From Prochlorococcus sp. AG-670-O17 (GTDB lineage: Bacteria > Cyanobacteriota > Cyanobacteriia > PCC-6307 > Cyanobiaceae), in NCBI GenBank assembly GCA_003211315.1, contig QCTC01000012.1:1-34347 (forward strand): a DNA stretch of 34,347 nucleotides. The letters run 5' to 3'. Both the position numbers and the translations under genes were made by a program. Within the stretch, counting starts at the first letter, position 1. Each line of letters opens with the position of its first letter. Below, one piece after another: positions 17,919 to 29,166 of the stretch. The notes under the pieces are model-generated. The model was given only the letters and a program-made list of their open reading frames with translations. It did no database searches and was not told where the DNA came from.

Positions 17919-17968
17919 TCCTTATTCTGATAGCTTGATTAAATAAAACATAAATATTGAATTAAATT

Positions 17969-19507
17969 TTGTCTGAAATAAGAGAAGCTCGCTTATTGAA
18001 AGCTAATACACTGGTCAATAAAGGATTTGAACCCTATGCAGAAACTTTTAAAATCTCTCATAATACAAAATTTCTCATTGAGAAATTTAGCTATTTAGAT
18101 AATGGTCAAGATTTTAACTTAAATGTTGCTATCGCGGGAAGAGTTTTAGCAAAAAGAGTGATGGGAAAAATTGCTTTTTTTACTATTACTGACCAAGAAG
18201 GGAAAATTCAGCTTTATTTAGAAAAAAAAATAATTGATGATTTTGAAATCAATTCAAAGCTACTTTCTTTTGAAGATCTCAAAGAAATTGTAGATATTGG
18301 AGATTGGATTGGTGTTTATGGAACTATTAAGAAAACTAATAAAGGTGAACTTTCAATAAAAGTATCCAAGTGGGAAATGTTGTCTAAATCATTACAGCCA
18401 TTGCCTGACAAATGGCACGGTTTAACAGATATAGAAAAAAGGTATAGGCAAAGATACTTGGACTTAATAGTTAATCCTTTATCGAAAAATGTGTTTAAAA
18501 CAAGAGCTAAGTGTATCAGTCTTATAAGAAGGTGGTTGGATGAAAAAAATTTTTTAGAGATAGAAACGCCAATACTTCAATCTGAGGCTGGTGGAGCTGA
18601 AGCTAGGCCATTTATTACTCATCACAATACTTTAGATATACCATTGTATTTAAGAATAGCTACGGAATTACATCTAAAAAGAATGGTTGTAGGAGGGTTT
18701 GAAAAAGTATATGAGTTAGGACGAATTTTTCGTAATGAAGGGATAAGTACAAAGCATAATCCTGAATTCACCTCAGTGGAGATATATCAAGCCTTCTCTA
18801 ATTACATTGATATGATGAATTTAACTGAAGATCTGATCAGAAATATTGTATCAAGTTGTTGTGATTCTTTAGTTATAAATTATCAAGAAAAGGTAATTGA
18901 CTTTTCAAAACCTTGGAAAAGAATATCAATGAAAAATGTTGTTATGGAATATACAGGGATTGATTTTGATTCTTTTAATGGTGATGTGGATAAAGCTATA
19001 AAGGATTTAGGGGAGATTAATATTCAAATTTCTCCTAAAATAAATAGCCTAGGCAGACTTTTAAATGAAGTTTTTGAGCAAAAGGTTGAATCTCAACTCG
19101 TAGAACCAACTTTTGTAATCGATTATCCAATTGAAATTTCTCCTCTTGCAAGACCCCAGCCTGAAAATAAAGAAATGGTTCAGAGATTTGAGTTGTTTAT
19201 TGCAGGCCGCGAACTTGCTAACGCATTCAGTGAATTAATAGATCCAGTTGATCAAAGGCAGAGAATGCAATTACAGCAATCTTTGCGAGATGCAGGTGAT
19301 CTTGAAGCACATTGTATTGATGAAGATTTTTTACAAGCTTTGGAAATAGGTATGCCACCCACAGGAGGTTTAGGAATTGGAATTGATAGACTTATTATGT
19401 TACTCACAAATAGTCCTTCAATTAGAGATGTCATACCCTTCCCATTGTTAAAACCAGAAATAACTTCTACAAAATCTGAAAAATCAACCTCGAATGAAGT
19501 AAAATAA
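17969..19507 (+). CDS. lysS: Lysyl-tRNA synthetase, class II
   Basis: LysS charges tRNA-Lys with lysine. The 512-residue protein has the N-terminal OB-fold anticodon-binding domain ([19 protein letters not shown], about residues 50-150) and the class II catalytic core. Motif 1 lies around [17 protein letters not shown]. Motif 2 holds [18 protein letters not shown], and motif 3 holds [13 protein letters not shown]. It starts with TTG at 17969, which gives the expected N terminus ([12 protein letters not shown]); no ATG or GTG fits better. A short polar tail ([14 protein letters not shown]) extends past motif 3 and is probably disordered. Confidence 0.97.
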   Translation: MSEIREARLLKANTLVNKGFEPYAETFKISHNTKFLIEKFSYLDNGQDFNLNVAIAGRVLAKRVMGKIAFFTITDQEGKIQLYLEKKIIDDFEINSKLLSFEDLKEIVDIGDWIGVYGTIKKTNKGELSIKVSKWEMLSKSLQPLPDKWHGLTDIEKRYRQRYLDLIVNPLSKNVFKTRAKCISLIRRWLDEKNFLEIETPILQSEAGGAEARPFITHHNTLDIPLYLRIATELHLKRMVVGGFEKVYELGRIFRNEGISTKHNPEFTSVEIYQAFSNYIDMMNLTEDLIRNIVSSCCDSLVINYQEKVIDFSKPWKRISMKNVVMEYTGIDFDSFNGDVDKAIKDLGEINIQISPKINSLGRLLNEVFEQKVESQLVEPTFVIDYPIEISPLARPQPENKEMVQRFELFIAGRELANAFSELIDPVDQRQRMQLQQSLRDAGDLEAHCIDEDFLQALEIGMPPTGGLGIGIDRLIMLLTNSPSIRDVIPFPLLKPEITSTKSEKSTSNEVK

Positions 19508-19534
19508 AAATTGATCCAATACGAAATTTTTTAA

Positions 19535-19786
19535 ATGAGTGGTGAACGTGTTGGTTTCCGCTTCAAGCACGCAGATGCAGTAGTGAAAAGAAATCCTCAA
19601 GGCCGATCAAGAAGAGGCTGGGTTATGGAACCTGTTGAACAAACTACGAGTAGAGGTACTAAAATGCCTGCTTATAGAATTCGCTGGAGAGATAGCGAAA
19701 GGCCTGAAACTGTTTTGCAGCATATGTTAATTGCTGATCCTGATCCTTCTCCCCCCCCTAATTCAGTAAGTTTAGACTCTGATTAA
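19535..19786 (+). CDS. Conserved small cyanobacterial protein of unknown function
   Basis: This 83-residue protein has a basic N-terminal half (GFRFKHADAVVKRNPQGRSRRGW) followed by EPVEQTTSRG, PAYRIRWRDSERPETVLQHML and an acidic, Pro-rich tail (DPDPSPPPNSVSLDSD). I recall similar short proteins annotated as hypothetical across marine cyanobacteria, but do not know the function. The central part (strand-turn-strand, 'YRIRWRDSERPETVL') resembles a small beta-barrel such as an SH3 or Tudor-like fold, an inference only. It starts 27 bp after lysS on the same strand and ends 26 bp before the convergent smpB. A nucleic-acid-binding role would suit the charge but is not shown. Confidence 0.85.
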   Translation: MSGERVGFRFKHADAVVKRNPQGRSRRGWVMEPVEQTTSRGTKMPAYRIRWRDSERPETVLQHMLIADPDPSPPPNSVSLDSD

Positions 19787-19812
19787 ATTATCTTAAAGAA
19801 TTACCTCTTTTA

Positions 19813-20307
19813 TTATCTCTTAAGAGCAGTTTTTATTTCTCTTTTGATATCTTTTTGTTTATCGGCTTGTCTCTTATCATGCAATTTTTTGCCTTTACCA
19901 ATACCAATGGTTAATTTTATCCATGAACCTTTTAAATAAATAGATAAGGGAATAATTGTTAATCCCTTTTTTTCAGTATTGTATTTAAGCTTTATAATTT
20001 CTTTTTTATGTAACAACAATTTTCTATTTCGTAATGGGTCGTGATTAAAAAAAGAGCCTACATTTTTATGTGGTGATATGTGAACATTTAATAAAATTAT
20101 TTCACCATCTCTGAAAGAACAATATCCATCTCTTAAATTTACAGTGCCGTTTCTTATAGACTTTACTTCAGTTCCTAAAAGTTCAATTCCAGCTTCGATT
20201 GTTTCAAGTATTTCATACTGAAATTTTGCATATCGATTTTCTGAAATGCGTTTAAAAACCTCTTCTTTTTTTTTGCTTTGATTTACTTTGTTTGAAACTT
20301 TTGCCAT
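19813..20307 (-). CDS. smpB: SsrA-binding protein SmpB
   Basis: SmpB carries tmRNA into ribosomes stalled on broken messages and starts trans-translation. The 164-residue protein has the oligonucleotide-binding beta-barrel with YAKFQYEILETIEAGIELLG, TEVKSIRNGTVNLRDGY and NVHISPH. The basic C-terminal helix ends with KKLHDKRQADKQKDIKRE, which mimics the missing mRNA in the decoding site. The frame is open back to 20340, but ATG 20307 gives the family's normal length and a Lys-rich leader. The tmRNA gene itself is not in this window. It is divergent from ruvB across 52 bp. Confidence 0.96.
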   Translation of the reverse strand: MAKVSNKVNQSKKKEEVFKRISENRYAKFQYEILETIEAGIELLGTEVKSIRNGTVNLRDGYCSFRDGEIILLNVHISPHKNVGSFFNHDPLRNRKLLLHKKEIIKLKYNTEKKGLTIIPLSIYLKGSWIKLTIGIGKGKKLHDKRQADKQKDIKREIKTALKR

Positions 20308-20359
20308 TGTAGTTGTAAAAAATCTTTCCCCAAAGAACAATTGCCATTAATCTTTAATT

Positions 20360-21418
20360 ATGGCAATAATTTCTTCAAGTTTAGATGAATCTAATATTCC
20401 TAGCTCAAGAAAAGAGCTGAGGTTAGTTGATTCTAAGATTATTGCTGAAGAAAAACTAAATAAAAATTTAAATTTAGCTCGACCAAATTCCTTTAATGAA
20501 TTTATTGGACAAGAGCAAATTAAATCTTCATTAAAAATAGCTATAGATGCCTCTAAATATAGGCAAGAAGCATTAGAACATACACTCTTATATGGTCAAC
20601 CTGGTTTAGGAAAAACTACTTTAGCGTTATTGATCTCTTATGAAATGAATAAAAAATGTAGAGTAGCAAGCGCACCTTCAATTGAAAGGCCAAGGGATAT
20701 TGTGGGATTACTTCTTGGATTAAAAGAAGGAGATATTTTATTTATTGATGAAATTCATCGTTTAAACAAATTAACTGAAGAGCTTTTATATTCTGCAATG
20801 GAGGATTTTAGGTTGGATTTAACTATGGGAGCTAATAGAGGAGCTCGCTGCAGAACAATTAATCTGCCGAAATTTACTTTAATCGGGGCCACAACCAAAC
20901 TTGCATCAATCAGTGCTCCATTAAAAGATAGATTTGGACTATGTCAGAAAATTGAATTTTATTCAAATAATGAATTGCAGCAAATAATTTTAAATTTTTC
21001 TAATTTGATAAATCTTCAATTAAAAAATGATGCTTGCTGCGCATTAGCCAAGATTTCTAGAGGAACACCAAGAATTGCATTGCGATTATTAAAAAGAGTA
21101 AGAGACTATGCTCAAGTTATAAAAAAAACTAATAAAATTTCTCTAGAAATAGTTGAAAAAGCTTTAAATTCTCAAAAAATAGATTCTAAAGGTTTGGATA
21201 ACGTAGATAGGAAATACTTATCTTTTCTAAACTTTAATAATAATAATCCGATTGGCTTAGATTCAATCGCTGCAGGGATGGGAGAGGATTCTTCAATGTT
21301 AGAGTTTGTAGTAGAGCCATATTTAATTCAAATTGGGTTTATTATGAGGACGCCTCGAGGGAGACAACTTACATCTTTAGGAAAAAAATACATTAGTTCT
21401 AAAAATGAAAAATATTAA
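20360..21418 (+). CDS. ruvB: Holliday junction branch migration ATPase RuvB
   Basis: RuvB is the hexameric AAA+ motor that drives branch migration at Holliday junctions with RuvA. The 352-residue protein has Walker A GQPGLGKT (residues 79-86), Walker [11 protein letters not shown] and sensor 1 [10 protein letters not shown]. The Arg finger segment is SAPLKDRFG, and the winged-helix C-terminal domain includes [12 protein letters not shown] and [12 protein letters not shown]. An N-terminal extension of about 40 residues precedes the core, as is usual in cyanobacteria. ATG start. Its last 14 bp overlap the start of the TPR protein gene, so translation is probably coupled. Confidence 0.97.
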   Translation: MAIISSSLDESNIPSSRKELRLVDSKIIAEEKLNKNLNLARPNSFNEFIGQEQIKSSLKIAIDASKYRQEALEHTLLYGQPGLGKTTLALLISYEMNKKCRVASAPSIERPRDIVGLLLGLKEGDILFIDEIHRLNKLTEELLYSAMEDFRLDLTMGANRGARCRTINLPKFTLIGATTKLASISAPLKDRFGLCQKIEFYSNNELQQIILNFSNLINLQLKNDACCALAKISRGTPRIALRLLKRVRDYAQVIKKTNKISLEIVEKALNSQKIDSKGLDNVDRKYLSFLNFNNNNPIGLDSIAAGMGEDSSMLEFVVEPYLIQIGFIMRTPRGRQLTSLGKKYISSKNEKY

Positions 21419-22193
21419 AAGGATTAAGCTTAATGTTCTATTAATTTGTTTTTTGATAAATATTTTATATGTTGCTCCTACTTATTCATTAAGTTCACGA
21501 GAAAATTTATTTAATAATGCTTTAAATTTAAGCTCTAGCGGAGATTTTAATCTTGCATTGAAGCAATGGAACAAGTATTTGGAATTATTTCCTAATGATG
21601 CAGCTGCTTTAGGTAATAGAGGAAATATTAAACTTGTTATGGGTGATCCTAAAGGCGCAATAAATGATCAAGACAAAGCGATTGATTTAGATCCTGATGA
21701 GGTCGATCCTTATATTAATAGAGGTATAGCGGAAGAATCTTTAGGAAAGTGGTTACAGGCAAAAAAAGATTATTTATTTGTAATCTCGAAAGATAATGAT
21801 AATTTTTCTGCTTTATATAACTTAGCTAATGTTGAAGGATCTTTGTCAGATTGGCAGAGTGCAAAGAATTTGTTTTCAAAAGCTTCAGAATCAAATCCTG
21901 GTTTTGCAATGGCACGATCAAGTATGGCTTTGACAGATTACCAGTTAGGTAATTTAGAGGAGTGTGAAAAAGAATTGAAAAAATTGATCAGACGTTATCC
22001 AACTTTTGCCGATGCAAGAGCAGCTTTAACAGCCTTATATTGGTCAAAAGGGATCACTGGTGAAGCTGAAAGTAACTGGATTGCAGTTACGGAATTAGAC
22101 TCTCGATATGCTGATGAAGAATGGTTGATAAAATTTCGAAGATGGCCTCAAAAACCAACTAAAGATTTAATGAAATTTCTAGCTCTGAAATAA
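21405..22193 (+). CDS. Exported TPR-repeat protein
   Basis: This 262-residue protein begins with a basic, then hydrophobic N terminus ([19 protein letters not shown], about residues 5-23) ending near APTYS, a probable signal peptide. The rest is a chain of 34-residue TPR units, visible in [25 protein letters not shown] helices, [20 protein letters not shown] and [15 protein letters not shown]. At least four units are recognisable by the small-residue/large-residue spacing and the 'P-D' turn. TPR proteins are scaffolds; no enzyme motif is present. Location in the thylakoid lumen or periplasm is inferred. It overlaps ruvB by 14 bp and is followed 3 bp later by the M20 amidohydrolase gene. Confidence 0.88.
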   Translation: MKNIKRIKLNVLLICFLINILYVAPTYSLSSRENLFNNALNLSSSGDFNLALKQWNKYLELFPNDAAALGNRGNIKLVMGDPKGAINDQDKAIDLDPDEVDPYINRGIAEESLGKWLQAKKDYLFVISKDNDNFSALYNLANVEGSLSDWQSAKNLFSKASESNPGFAMARSSMALTDYQLGNLEECEKELKKLIRRYPTFADARAALTALYWSKGITGEAESNWIAVTELDSRYADEEWLIKFRRWPQKPTKDLMKFLALK

Positions 22194-22196
22194 TAA

Positions 22197-23357
22197 ATGG
22201 ATAGAGATAAATTGTTAAACAAAATTGATTCATTCAATGATGAACTTATTAATTTGAGGAGGCACATTCATGCTCATCCAGAATTAAGTGGCTTAGAAAA
22301 TCAAACGGCAATTTTAATAAGTGGTTATTTAAAAAATATTGGTTGGAGAGTTACAGAATCTATTGGAAGAACAGGGGTTGTAGCTGATTTTGGACCTAAA
22401 GATAAAGGTTTTATTGGTTTAAGAGTTGATATGGATGCTCTGCCAATATACGAGAACACTAATTTAAGTTTTTCTTCAAAAATTGATGGCGTCATGCATG
22501 CTTGTGGCCATGATTTACATACATGTATTGGTTTAGGGGTGGCGAAAATTATTAAGGATTTAAATCTTAAATTTGGGACAAGAATAATTTTTCAACCTGC
22601 GGAAGAAATTGCAAGTGGTGCTAGGTGGATGATTGATGACGGTGTGACTATTGGGTTAAAACAAATTTTGGGAGTGCATGTTTTCCCTGACTTGTTGGTA
22701 GGAACTATTGGTATTAAGGAAGGAAGTTTAACAGCTGCGGCAGGTGAACTTTCAGTTGAGATATTAGGAAAATCAGGCCATGGTGCCAGACCTCATGAAG
22801 GTGTAGATGCTATATGGGCAGCATCTAAAGTTATTTCTGGTATTCAAGAAGCAATAACAAGAAAATTAGATCCTCTAGATCCTGTCGTAATTACCTTTGG
22901 GAAAATAAATGGGGGAAATGCGTATAATATTTTGTCTGAAAAGGTGAATTTAACAGGAACAATAAGATGTACAAATTTGCAATTATTTAGGGATATGGGT
23001 GATTGGCTGAACTTTAATATTTCTTCTATCGCAAATAGTTGTGGAGCTGAAGCTAAAGTAAAATTTAGAGAAATAGTTCCACCTGTTAATAATGATTTAA
23101 AAATAAATAAAGTTATAAGGGATTCTGCTATTGGTATATTAGGTTATCAAAATGTAATTGAATTGCAAAAACCTTCTTTAGGAGCTGAAGATTTTGCTGA
23201 GTTTGTAAATAAAGTACCCGGAGCAATGTTTAGGCTTGGTGTTTCTAGTAAGAAAGGTTGTGCTCCACTTCATAGTTCAGAATTTGATCCGGATGAAAGA
23301 GCTATCAGTGTAGGAATTAAAGTAATAACTGAATCCATAGTAAAATTAAATAATTAA
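22197..23357 (+). CDS. M20 family amidohydrolase (N-acyl amino acid hydrolase-like)
   Basis: M20D amidohydrolases cleave amide bonds in N-acyl or indole-acetyl amino acids and similar small substrates using two metal ions. The 386-residue protein has HAHPELSG near the start and RVDMDALPI. The metal-binding MHACGHDLHT and PAEEIASGA follow, then the dimerisation domain entry GHGARPHEGVDA and the C-terminal AEDFAEF and LHSSEFD motifs. All catalytic residues I can place are present. The physiological substrate in cyanobacteria is not known from sequence. ATG start 3 bp after the TPR gene stop, consistent with the ruvB-TPR-amidohydrolase operon. Confidence 0.94.
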   Translation: MDRDKLLNKIDSFNDELINLRRHIHAHPELSGLENQTAILISGYLKNIGWRVTESIGRTGVVADFGPKDKGFIGLRVDMDALPIYENTNLSFSSKIDGVMHACGHDLHTCIGLGVAKIIKDLNLKFGTRIIFQPAEEIASGARWMIDDGVTIGLKQILGVHVFPDLLVGTIGIKEGSLTAAAGELSVEILGKSGHGARPHEGVDAIWAASKVISGIQEAITRKLDPLDPVVITFGKINGGNAYNILSEKVNLTGTIRCTNLQLFRDMGDWLNFNISSIANSCGAEAKVKFREIVPPVNNDLKINKVIRDSAIGILGYQNVIELQKPSLGAEDFAEFVNKVPGAMFRLGVSSKKGCAPLHSSEFDPDERAISVGIKVITESIVKLNN

Positions 23358-23375
23358 TTTAGTAAATTTATATAC

Positions 23376-23591
23376 ATGAAATTTGAAAAAGCTTATATAT
23401 TTTCACTTGTTGCACCTTTAATGATTTTGTTATCAATAGTAGGATTTATTTCAAGGAAACATAGTAAGAAGATTTTTTATCTCCCAATTGGTTTGATGGG
23501 GGTTTTTATAATTTCGGAGAAAGAATTTAGTAGAGTAATAAAGAGAAAAAAAATTTTAAAAAAAATAAAATCTTATAAACAATTTAAATAA
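23376..23591 (+). CDS. Small membrane protein with two helices, unknown function
   Basis: This 71-residue protein has two hydrophobic segments (about 7-24, IFSLVAPLMILLSIVGFI, and 33-48, IFYLPIGLMGVFII). A strongly basic tail (KRKKILKKIKSYKQFK) follows and would stay in the cytoplasm. I do not recognise the family. It starts with ATG 18 bp after the amidohydrolase stop, on the same strand, and ends before the thiC riboswitch. The ORF is short, but its composition is clearly that of a real membrane peptide: hydrophobic stretches separated by a charged loop (RKHSKK). The positive-inside rule suggests a helical hairpin with both ends cytoplasmic. Function unknown. Confidence 0.6.
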   Translation: MKFEKAYIFSLVAPLMILLSIVGFISRKHSKKIFYLPIGLMGVFIISEKEFSRVIKRKKILKKIKSYKQFK

Positions 23592-23656
23592 AAATATTTT
23601 CTATATTTTAAGTAATATAAGATGACTATTTTTTCAAAAAGAGCTAAATTTTAACT

Positions 23657-25155
<1,499 letters not shown>

Positions 25156-25162
25156 TTTTAAT

Positions 25163-27169
25163 TTATAAAATTTCTTTAGTCTTTTTTACAACGTTTTCAA
25201 CTGTAAATCCAAAACTGGTCATACATTTTCCACCAGGAGCTGATGCTCCAAATCTGTCCATAGTAATACAAATTCCGTCAAGCCCAATGTATTTGTGCCA
25301 TCCAAATGAATGTGCAGCTTCAACCACAACTCTTTTTTTGATACTACTAGGCAAAATACTTTCTTTGTAAGAAGCTTCTTGCTCTTCAAAAAGCTCTACG
25401 CAAGGCATTGAAATAACTCTAGCCTTTTTTCCTAATTTTGAGATTTCCTTACTTGCTTCAATGCAAAGGTTTAGTTCACTACCAGTACCTATAAATATTA
25501 CATCAGGAGTTCCCTCACAATCGGAAACTATATATCCACCTAATGCAACTTTTTCAATAGAAGTATTCGCTTGATTTGGCATGGCCTGCCTACTTAGGCA
25601 AAGAGCAGAAGGTCTTTTTCTGTTTTTAATAGCGAGCTTATAAGCACCACTTGTTTCATTGCCATCTCCAGGTCTGAATACAAGCATATTTGGCATTGCT
25701 CTAAGTGAGGGGATAGTTTCAACAGGTTGATGTGTTGGACCATCTTCGCCTACTCCAATAGAATCATGAGTCAATACATAAATAACTCCTAGCTCACTGA
25801 GAGCAGATAGTCTCATTGAACCTCTCATATAGTCTGCGAAAACCAGAAAAGTTCCTCCATAAGGTATTAATCCACTGTCGTGATAAGCAATTCCATTTAA
25901 TATTGCTGCCATGGCATGCTCTCTCACACCGAAATGCAAATATCTTTTTTCTGGAGAATGTGCCTGAAATGATCCTGTTTCTCCTTTTATATCTGTGTAA
26001 TTAGAGTGAGTTAAATCCGCAGATCCTCCAATTAATTCAGGAAGATTAGGCCCAAGAGCTCCTAGACATATTTGAGAATGTTTTCTTGTTGCTAGACCCT
26101 TATCATCTACCGTATATGAAGGCAGACCTAAATCCCAGTTTTCTGGTAATTCACCTTGAATCATTCGTTTTAATTCTGCTCCTTCAGAAGGATATGTGTT
26201 TTGATATCCTTGAAATTTTAAATTCCATTCTTTTTCTGAGTCTTCACCTTTAGTAATGGCTTGTCTAAATTTCGAATATACTTCCTCCGGTATTTCAAAA
26301 GGAGGATATTCCCAATTTAAAAACTCTCTGGTTAAGGAAGCTTCTTCTTCTCCTACTGCAGCCCCATGAATTCCTGCAGTATCTGACTTATTTGGTGACC
26401 CATAACCTATTATTGTAGAAATTTTGATTAAAGAAGGTTTATCTTTTACAGATTTCGCATTCTCAATTGCTTTGGTAATTCCTTTTACATCATGATTGCC
26501 ATCTTCAACATGTTGCACATGCCATCCATAAGCTTCGTATCGTTTTAAAACATCTTCTGTAAATGAAACATCTGTACGTCCATCAATTGTGATTTGGTTA
26601 TCATCATATAGCGCTATTAATTTTCCAAGCTTGAGATGACCAGCAAGTGAACATGCTTCAGATGCAATCCCTTCTTGATTACAACCGTCTCCCATAATTA
26701 CATAGGTATAATGATCAACAATTTCGCAATCTTTTTTATTGAATTTAGCTGCTAAGTGTGCTTCTGCAATTGCTAAACCAACGGCGTTGGAAATACCTGC
26801 CCCTAATGGTCCTGCCGTTACTTCCACTCCCTCAGTCTCAAATGTTTCTGGGTGCCCAGGTGTTTTAGACCCCCATTGTCTAAATTCTTTAATATCTTCA
26901 ATAGAAACTGATTTATATCCAGTCAGATGTAAAAGAGAATATAACAACATACACCCATGGCCAGCTGATAATACAAAGCGATCTCTATTAAACCATTTAG
27001 GATTATTAGGATTGTGATTGAGAATATTTTGCCACAACGCATAACCCATAGGAGCACAACCCATAGGTAAGCCAGGATGCCCGCTATTGGATTTATTTAC
27101 TGCATCTACAGCCAGCATTCTTATACTATTGACACATAGTGATTCTAATGAAACAGATGCAGCGACCAT
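25163..27169 (-). CDS. tkt: Transketolase
   Basis: Transketolase moves two-carbon units between sugar phosphates in the Calvin cycle and pentose phosphate pathway, using TPP. The 668-residue protein has the N-terminal TPP motif [13 protein letters not shown] (Mg2+ and diphosphate site) with a conserved YDDN. The pyrimidine domain carries FGVREHAM with the catalytic Glu. The TK signature [11 protein letters not shown] and the C-terminal domain with GASAPGG follow. ATG start. It is the third gene of acpP-fabF-tkt, 42 bp after fabF. In an autotroph it is essential for RuBP regeneration. Confidence 0.97.
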   Translation of the reverse strand: MVAASVSLESLCVNSIRMLAVDAVNKSNSGHPGLPMGCAPMGYALWQNILNHNPNNPKWFNRDRFVLSAGHGCMLLYSLLHLTGYKSVSIEDIKEFRQWGSKTPGHPETFETEGVEVTAGPLGAGISNAVGLAIAEAHLAAKFNKKDCEIVDHYTYVIMGDGCNQEGIASEACSLAGHLKLGKLIALYDDNQITIDGRTDVSFTEDVLKRYEAYGWHVQHVEDGNHDVKGITKAIENAKSVKDKPSLIKISTIIGYGSPNKSDTAGIHGAAVGEEEASLTREFLNWEYPPFEIPEEVYSKFRQAITKGEDSEKEWNLKFQGYQNTYPSEGAELKRMIQGELPENWDLGLPSYTVDDKGLATRKHSQICLGALGPNLPELIGGSADLTHSNYTDIKGETGSFQAHSPEKRYLHFGVREHAMAAILNGIAYHDSGLIPYGGTFLVFADYMRGSMRLSALSELGVIYVLTHDSIGVGEDGPTHQPVETIPSLRAMPNMLVFRPGDGNETSGAYKLAIKNRKRPSALCLSRQAMPNQANTSIEKVALGGYIVSDCEGTPDVIFIGTGSELNLCIEASKEISKLGKKARVISMPCVELFEEQEASYKESILPSSIKKRVVVEAAHSFGWHKYIGLDGICITMDRFGASAPGGKCMTSFGFTVENVVKKTKEIL

Positions 27170-27211
27170 TGTTTTAAGTAAGGTAATTTGGGAATACAGA
27201 GTTGGTTTTCA

Positions 27212-28456
27212 TCAATCAAGTTTGCTAAAAGCTAGACAAACATTGTGACCACCAAAGCCGAATGAATTAGAAAGAGCAACTCTTAGTTGAGCATCTCTAG
27301 CATTGTTTGGTACATAATCAAGATCACAATCTGGATCAGGATTAACGTAGTTTATTGTAGGAGGGACAAAATTATGTTTCAAAGAAAGAATACAAGCTAC
27401 AGCTTCTATACCTCCTGAACCTCCTAAGAGATGACCAGTCATCGACTTAGTAGAGCTTACAGGAATAAGGTAAGATCTGTCTTTAAATATGGATTTAATT
27501 GCAGAAGTTTCATTTTTGTCATTTGCAGCAGTGCTAGTTCCATGAGCATTTATGTAATCAACCTTATCCAGATTAATAGAACCATCATCAATGGCGAGCT
27601 TTATTGCTGCTGCCCCTCCAGTCCCCCCGGGAGAAGGCGAAGTAATGTGATGAGCATCACAAGTTGATCCATAACCAATAATTTCAGCATAAATTTTTGC
27701 TCCTCTTTTTTTTGCATTTTCAAGAGTTTCAAGAACAAGAATCCCTGATCCTTCTCCAATCACAAAGCCATCCCTATCAGCATCAAAAGGTCTACTAGCA
27801 GTTTGAGGGCTCTCATTTCTAAAAGAGAGTGCTTTGGCACTTGCAAAACCAGCTACTCCAAGAGGAGTTATACTTGCTTCTGCTCCTCCACAAATCATCG
27901 CATCTGCTTTCCCCAGTTGTAACAATCTAAATGAATCTCCAATAGCATTTGATCCAGCAGCGCAGGCGGTAGATACAGCAGAGCTTGGACCTTTTGCTCC
28001 CAAAGCAATAGCAGCAAGTCCTGTTGCCATATTTGGGATCATCATTGGAACTGTAAATGGGCTTACTCTTTTTGGACCCTTATGACTCAATATTTGAGCT
28101 TGGCTTTCCATTGTAAGTAGGCCTCCAACACCTGAGCCAATAATTACTCCAATTCTTGATTCATTGGCTTCAGTTATTTCAAGTCCAGAATCATTGAAAG
28201 CTTGCTTTGCAGCTATTACTCCAAATTGAGAAAACCGATCCCATCTTTTAGATTCTTTAGGTTCAATAAAATTCGCGGATTGAAGATTTTTAACTTCTGC
28301 AGCAAACTTACAGGGATGTTGTTCAGGATTAAAGAGAGTAATATCTGAAACTCCATTTGACCCCTTTTGTAGGCCGAGTAAATATTCATCAATGTTGTTA
28401 CCAATTGGAGTTACTGCCCCTATACCGGTAATAACTACTCGATGGAAATTTGGCAT
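27212..28456 (-). CDS. fabF: 3-oxoacyl-[acyl-carrier-protein] synthase II
   Basis: FabF condenses malonyl-ACP with a growing acyl-ACP in type II fatty acid synthesis. The 414-residue protein has the nucleophile Cys165 in STACAAGSNAIG, His305 in NAHGTST, Lys337, and His342 in GHLLGGSGG. Together these make the Cys-His-His triad of elongating KAS enzymes. The N-terminal VVITGIGAVTPIG and C-terminal NSFGFGGHNVCL signatures are intact. ATG start. It lies 6 bp after acpP, so carrier protein and synthase are made together. Confidence 0.97.
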   Translation of the reverse strand: MPNFHRVVITGIGAVTPIGNNIDEYLLGLQKGSNGVSDITLFNPEQHPCKFAAEVKNLQSANFIEPKESKRWDRFSQFGVIAAKQAFNDSGLEITEANESRIGVIIGSGVGGLLTMESQAQILSHKGPKRVSPFTVPMMIPNMATGLAAIALGAKGPSSAVSTACAAGSNAIGDSFRLLQLGKADAMICGGAEASITPLGVAGFASAKALSFRNESPQTASRPFDADRDGFVIGEGSGILVLETLENAKKRGAKIYAEIIGYGSTCDAHHITSPSPGGTGGAAAIKLAIDDGSINLDKVDYINAHGTSTAANDKNETSAIKSIFKDRSYLIPVSSTKSMTGHLLGGSGGIEAVACILSLKHNFVPPTINYVNPDPDCDLDYVPNNARDAQLRVALSNSFGFGGHNVCLAFSKLD

Positions 28457-28462
28457 TCTAAT

Positions 28463-28705
28463 TTAACCTTTTTTTTCTTCGATGAATTTAACAGCATCCC
28501 CTACTGTCGCGATACCTTCAGCTGCTTCATCAGGTATCTCGATATCAAACGCTTCTTCAAGTGCCATTACTAGCTCTACTGTATCAAGCGAGTCTGCACC
28601 TAAATCATTTTGAAAGTTTGAATCAGATTTTACTTCGGCTGACTCAACACTGAGTTGCTCAGAAACGATAGAGCAAACTTTTTGAAGGATTTCTTCTTGT
28701 GACAT
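28463..28705 (-). CDS. acpP: Acyl carrier protein
   Basis: ACP carries the acyl chain on a phosphopantetheine arm during fatty acid synthesis. The 80-residue, acidic protein has the attachment site Ser39 in [18 protein letters not shown] and the four-helix pattern ending [22 protein letters not shown] start. It heads the acpP-fabF-tkt run and is divergent from psaC across 134 bp of AT-rich DNA, which must hold both promoters. No fabD or fabG lies next to it in this window. Confidence 0.97.
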   Translation of the reverse strand: MSQEEILQKVCSIVSEQLSVESAEVKSDSNFQNDLGADSLDTVELVMALEEAFDIEIPDEAAEGIATVGDAVKFIEEKKG

Positions 28706-28785
28706 AGTTTATGGAATTTACTAATTATCTATTTGATTTTATGCCCTAGAGTTAACAAGAGTGAAGCATATCTTAATTTTTTTAA

Positions 28786-29085
<300 letters not shown>

Positions 29086-29166
29086 TTTTTATAGTGCAGT
29101 TTAAAGAGAGTCCATGTTTTATTAAATAAATGATTTTTTTCAATAGAATTGAAGAAAATTATTTAT

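Noticed and set aside
26739..27017. 92-residue plus-strand open frame inside tkt
   Set aside because: Antisense to strongly conserved transketolase; its sequence follows from that gene's codon use.
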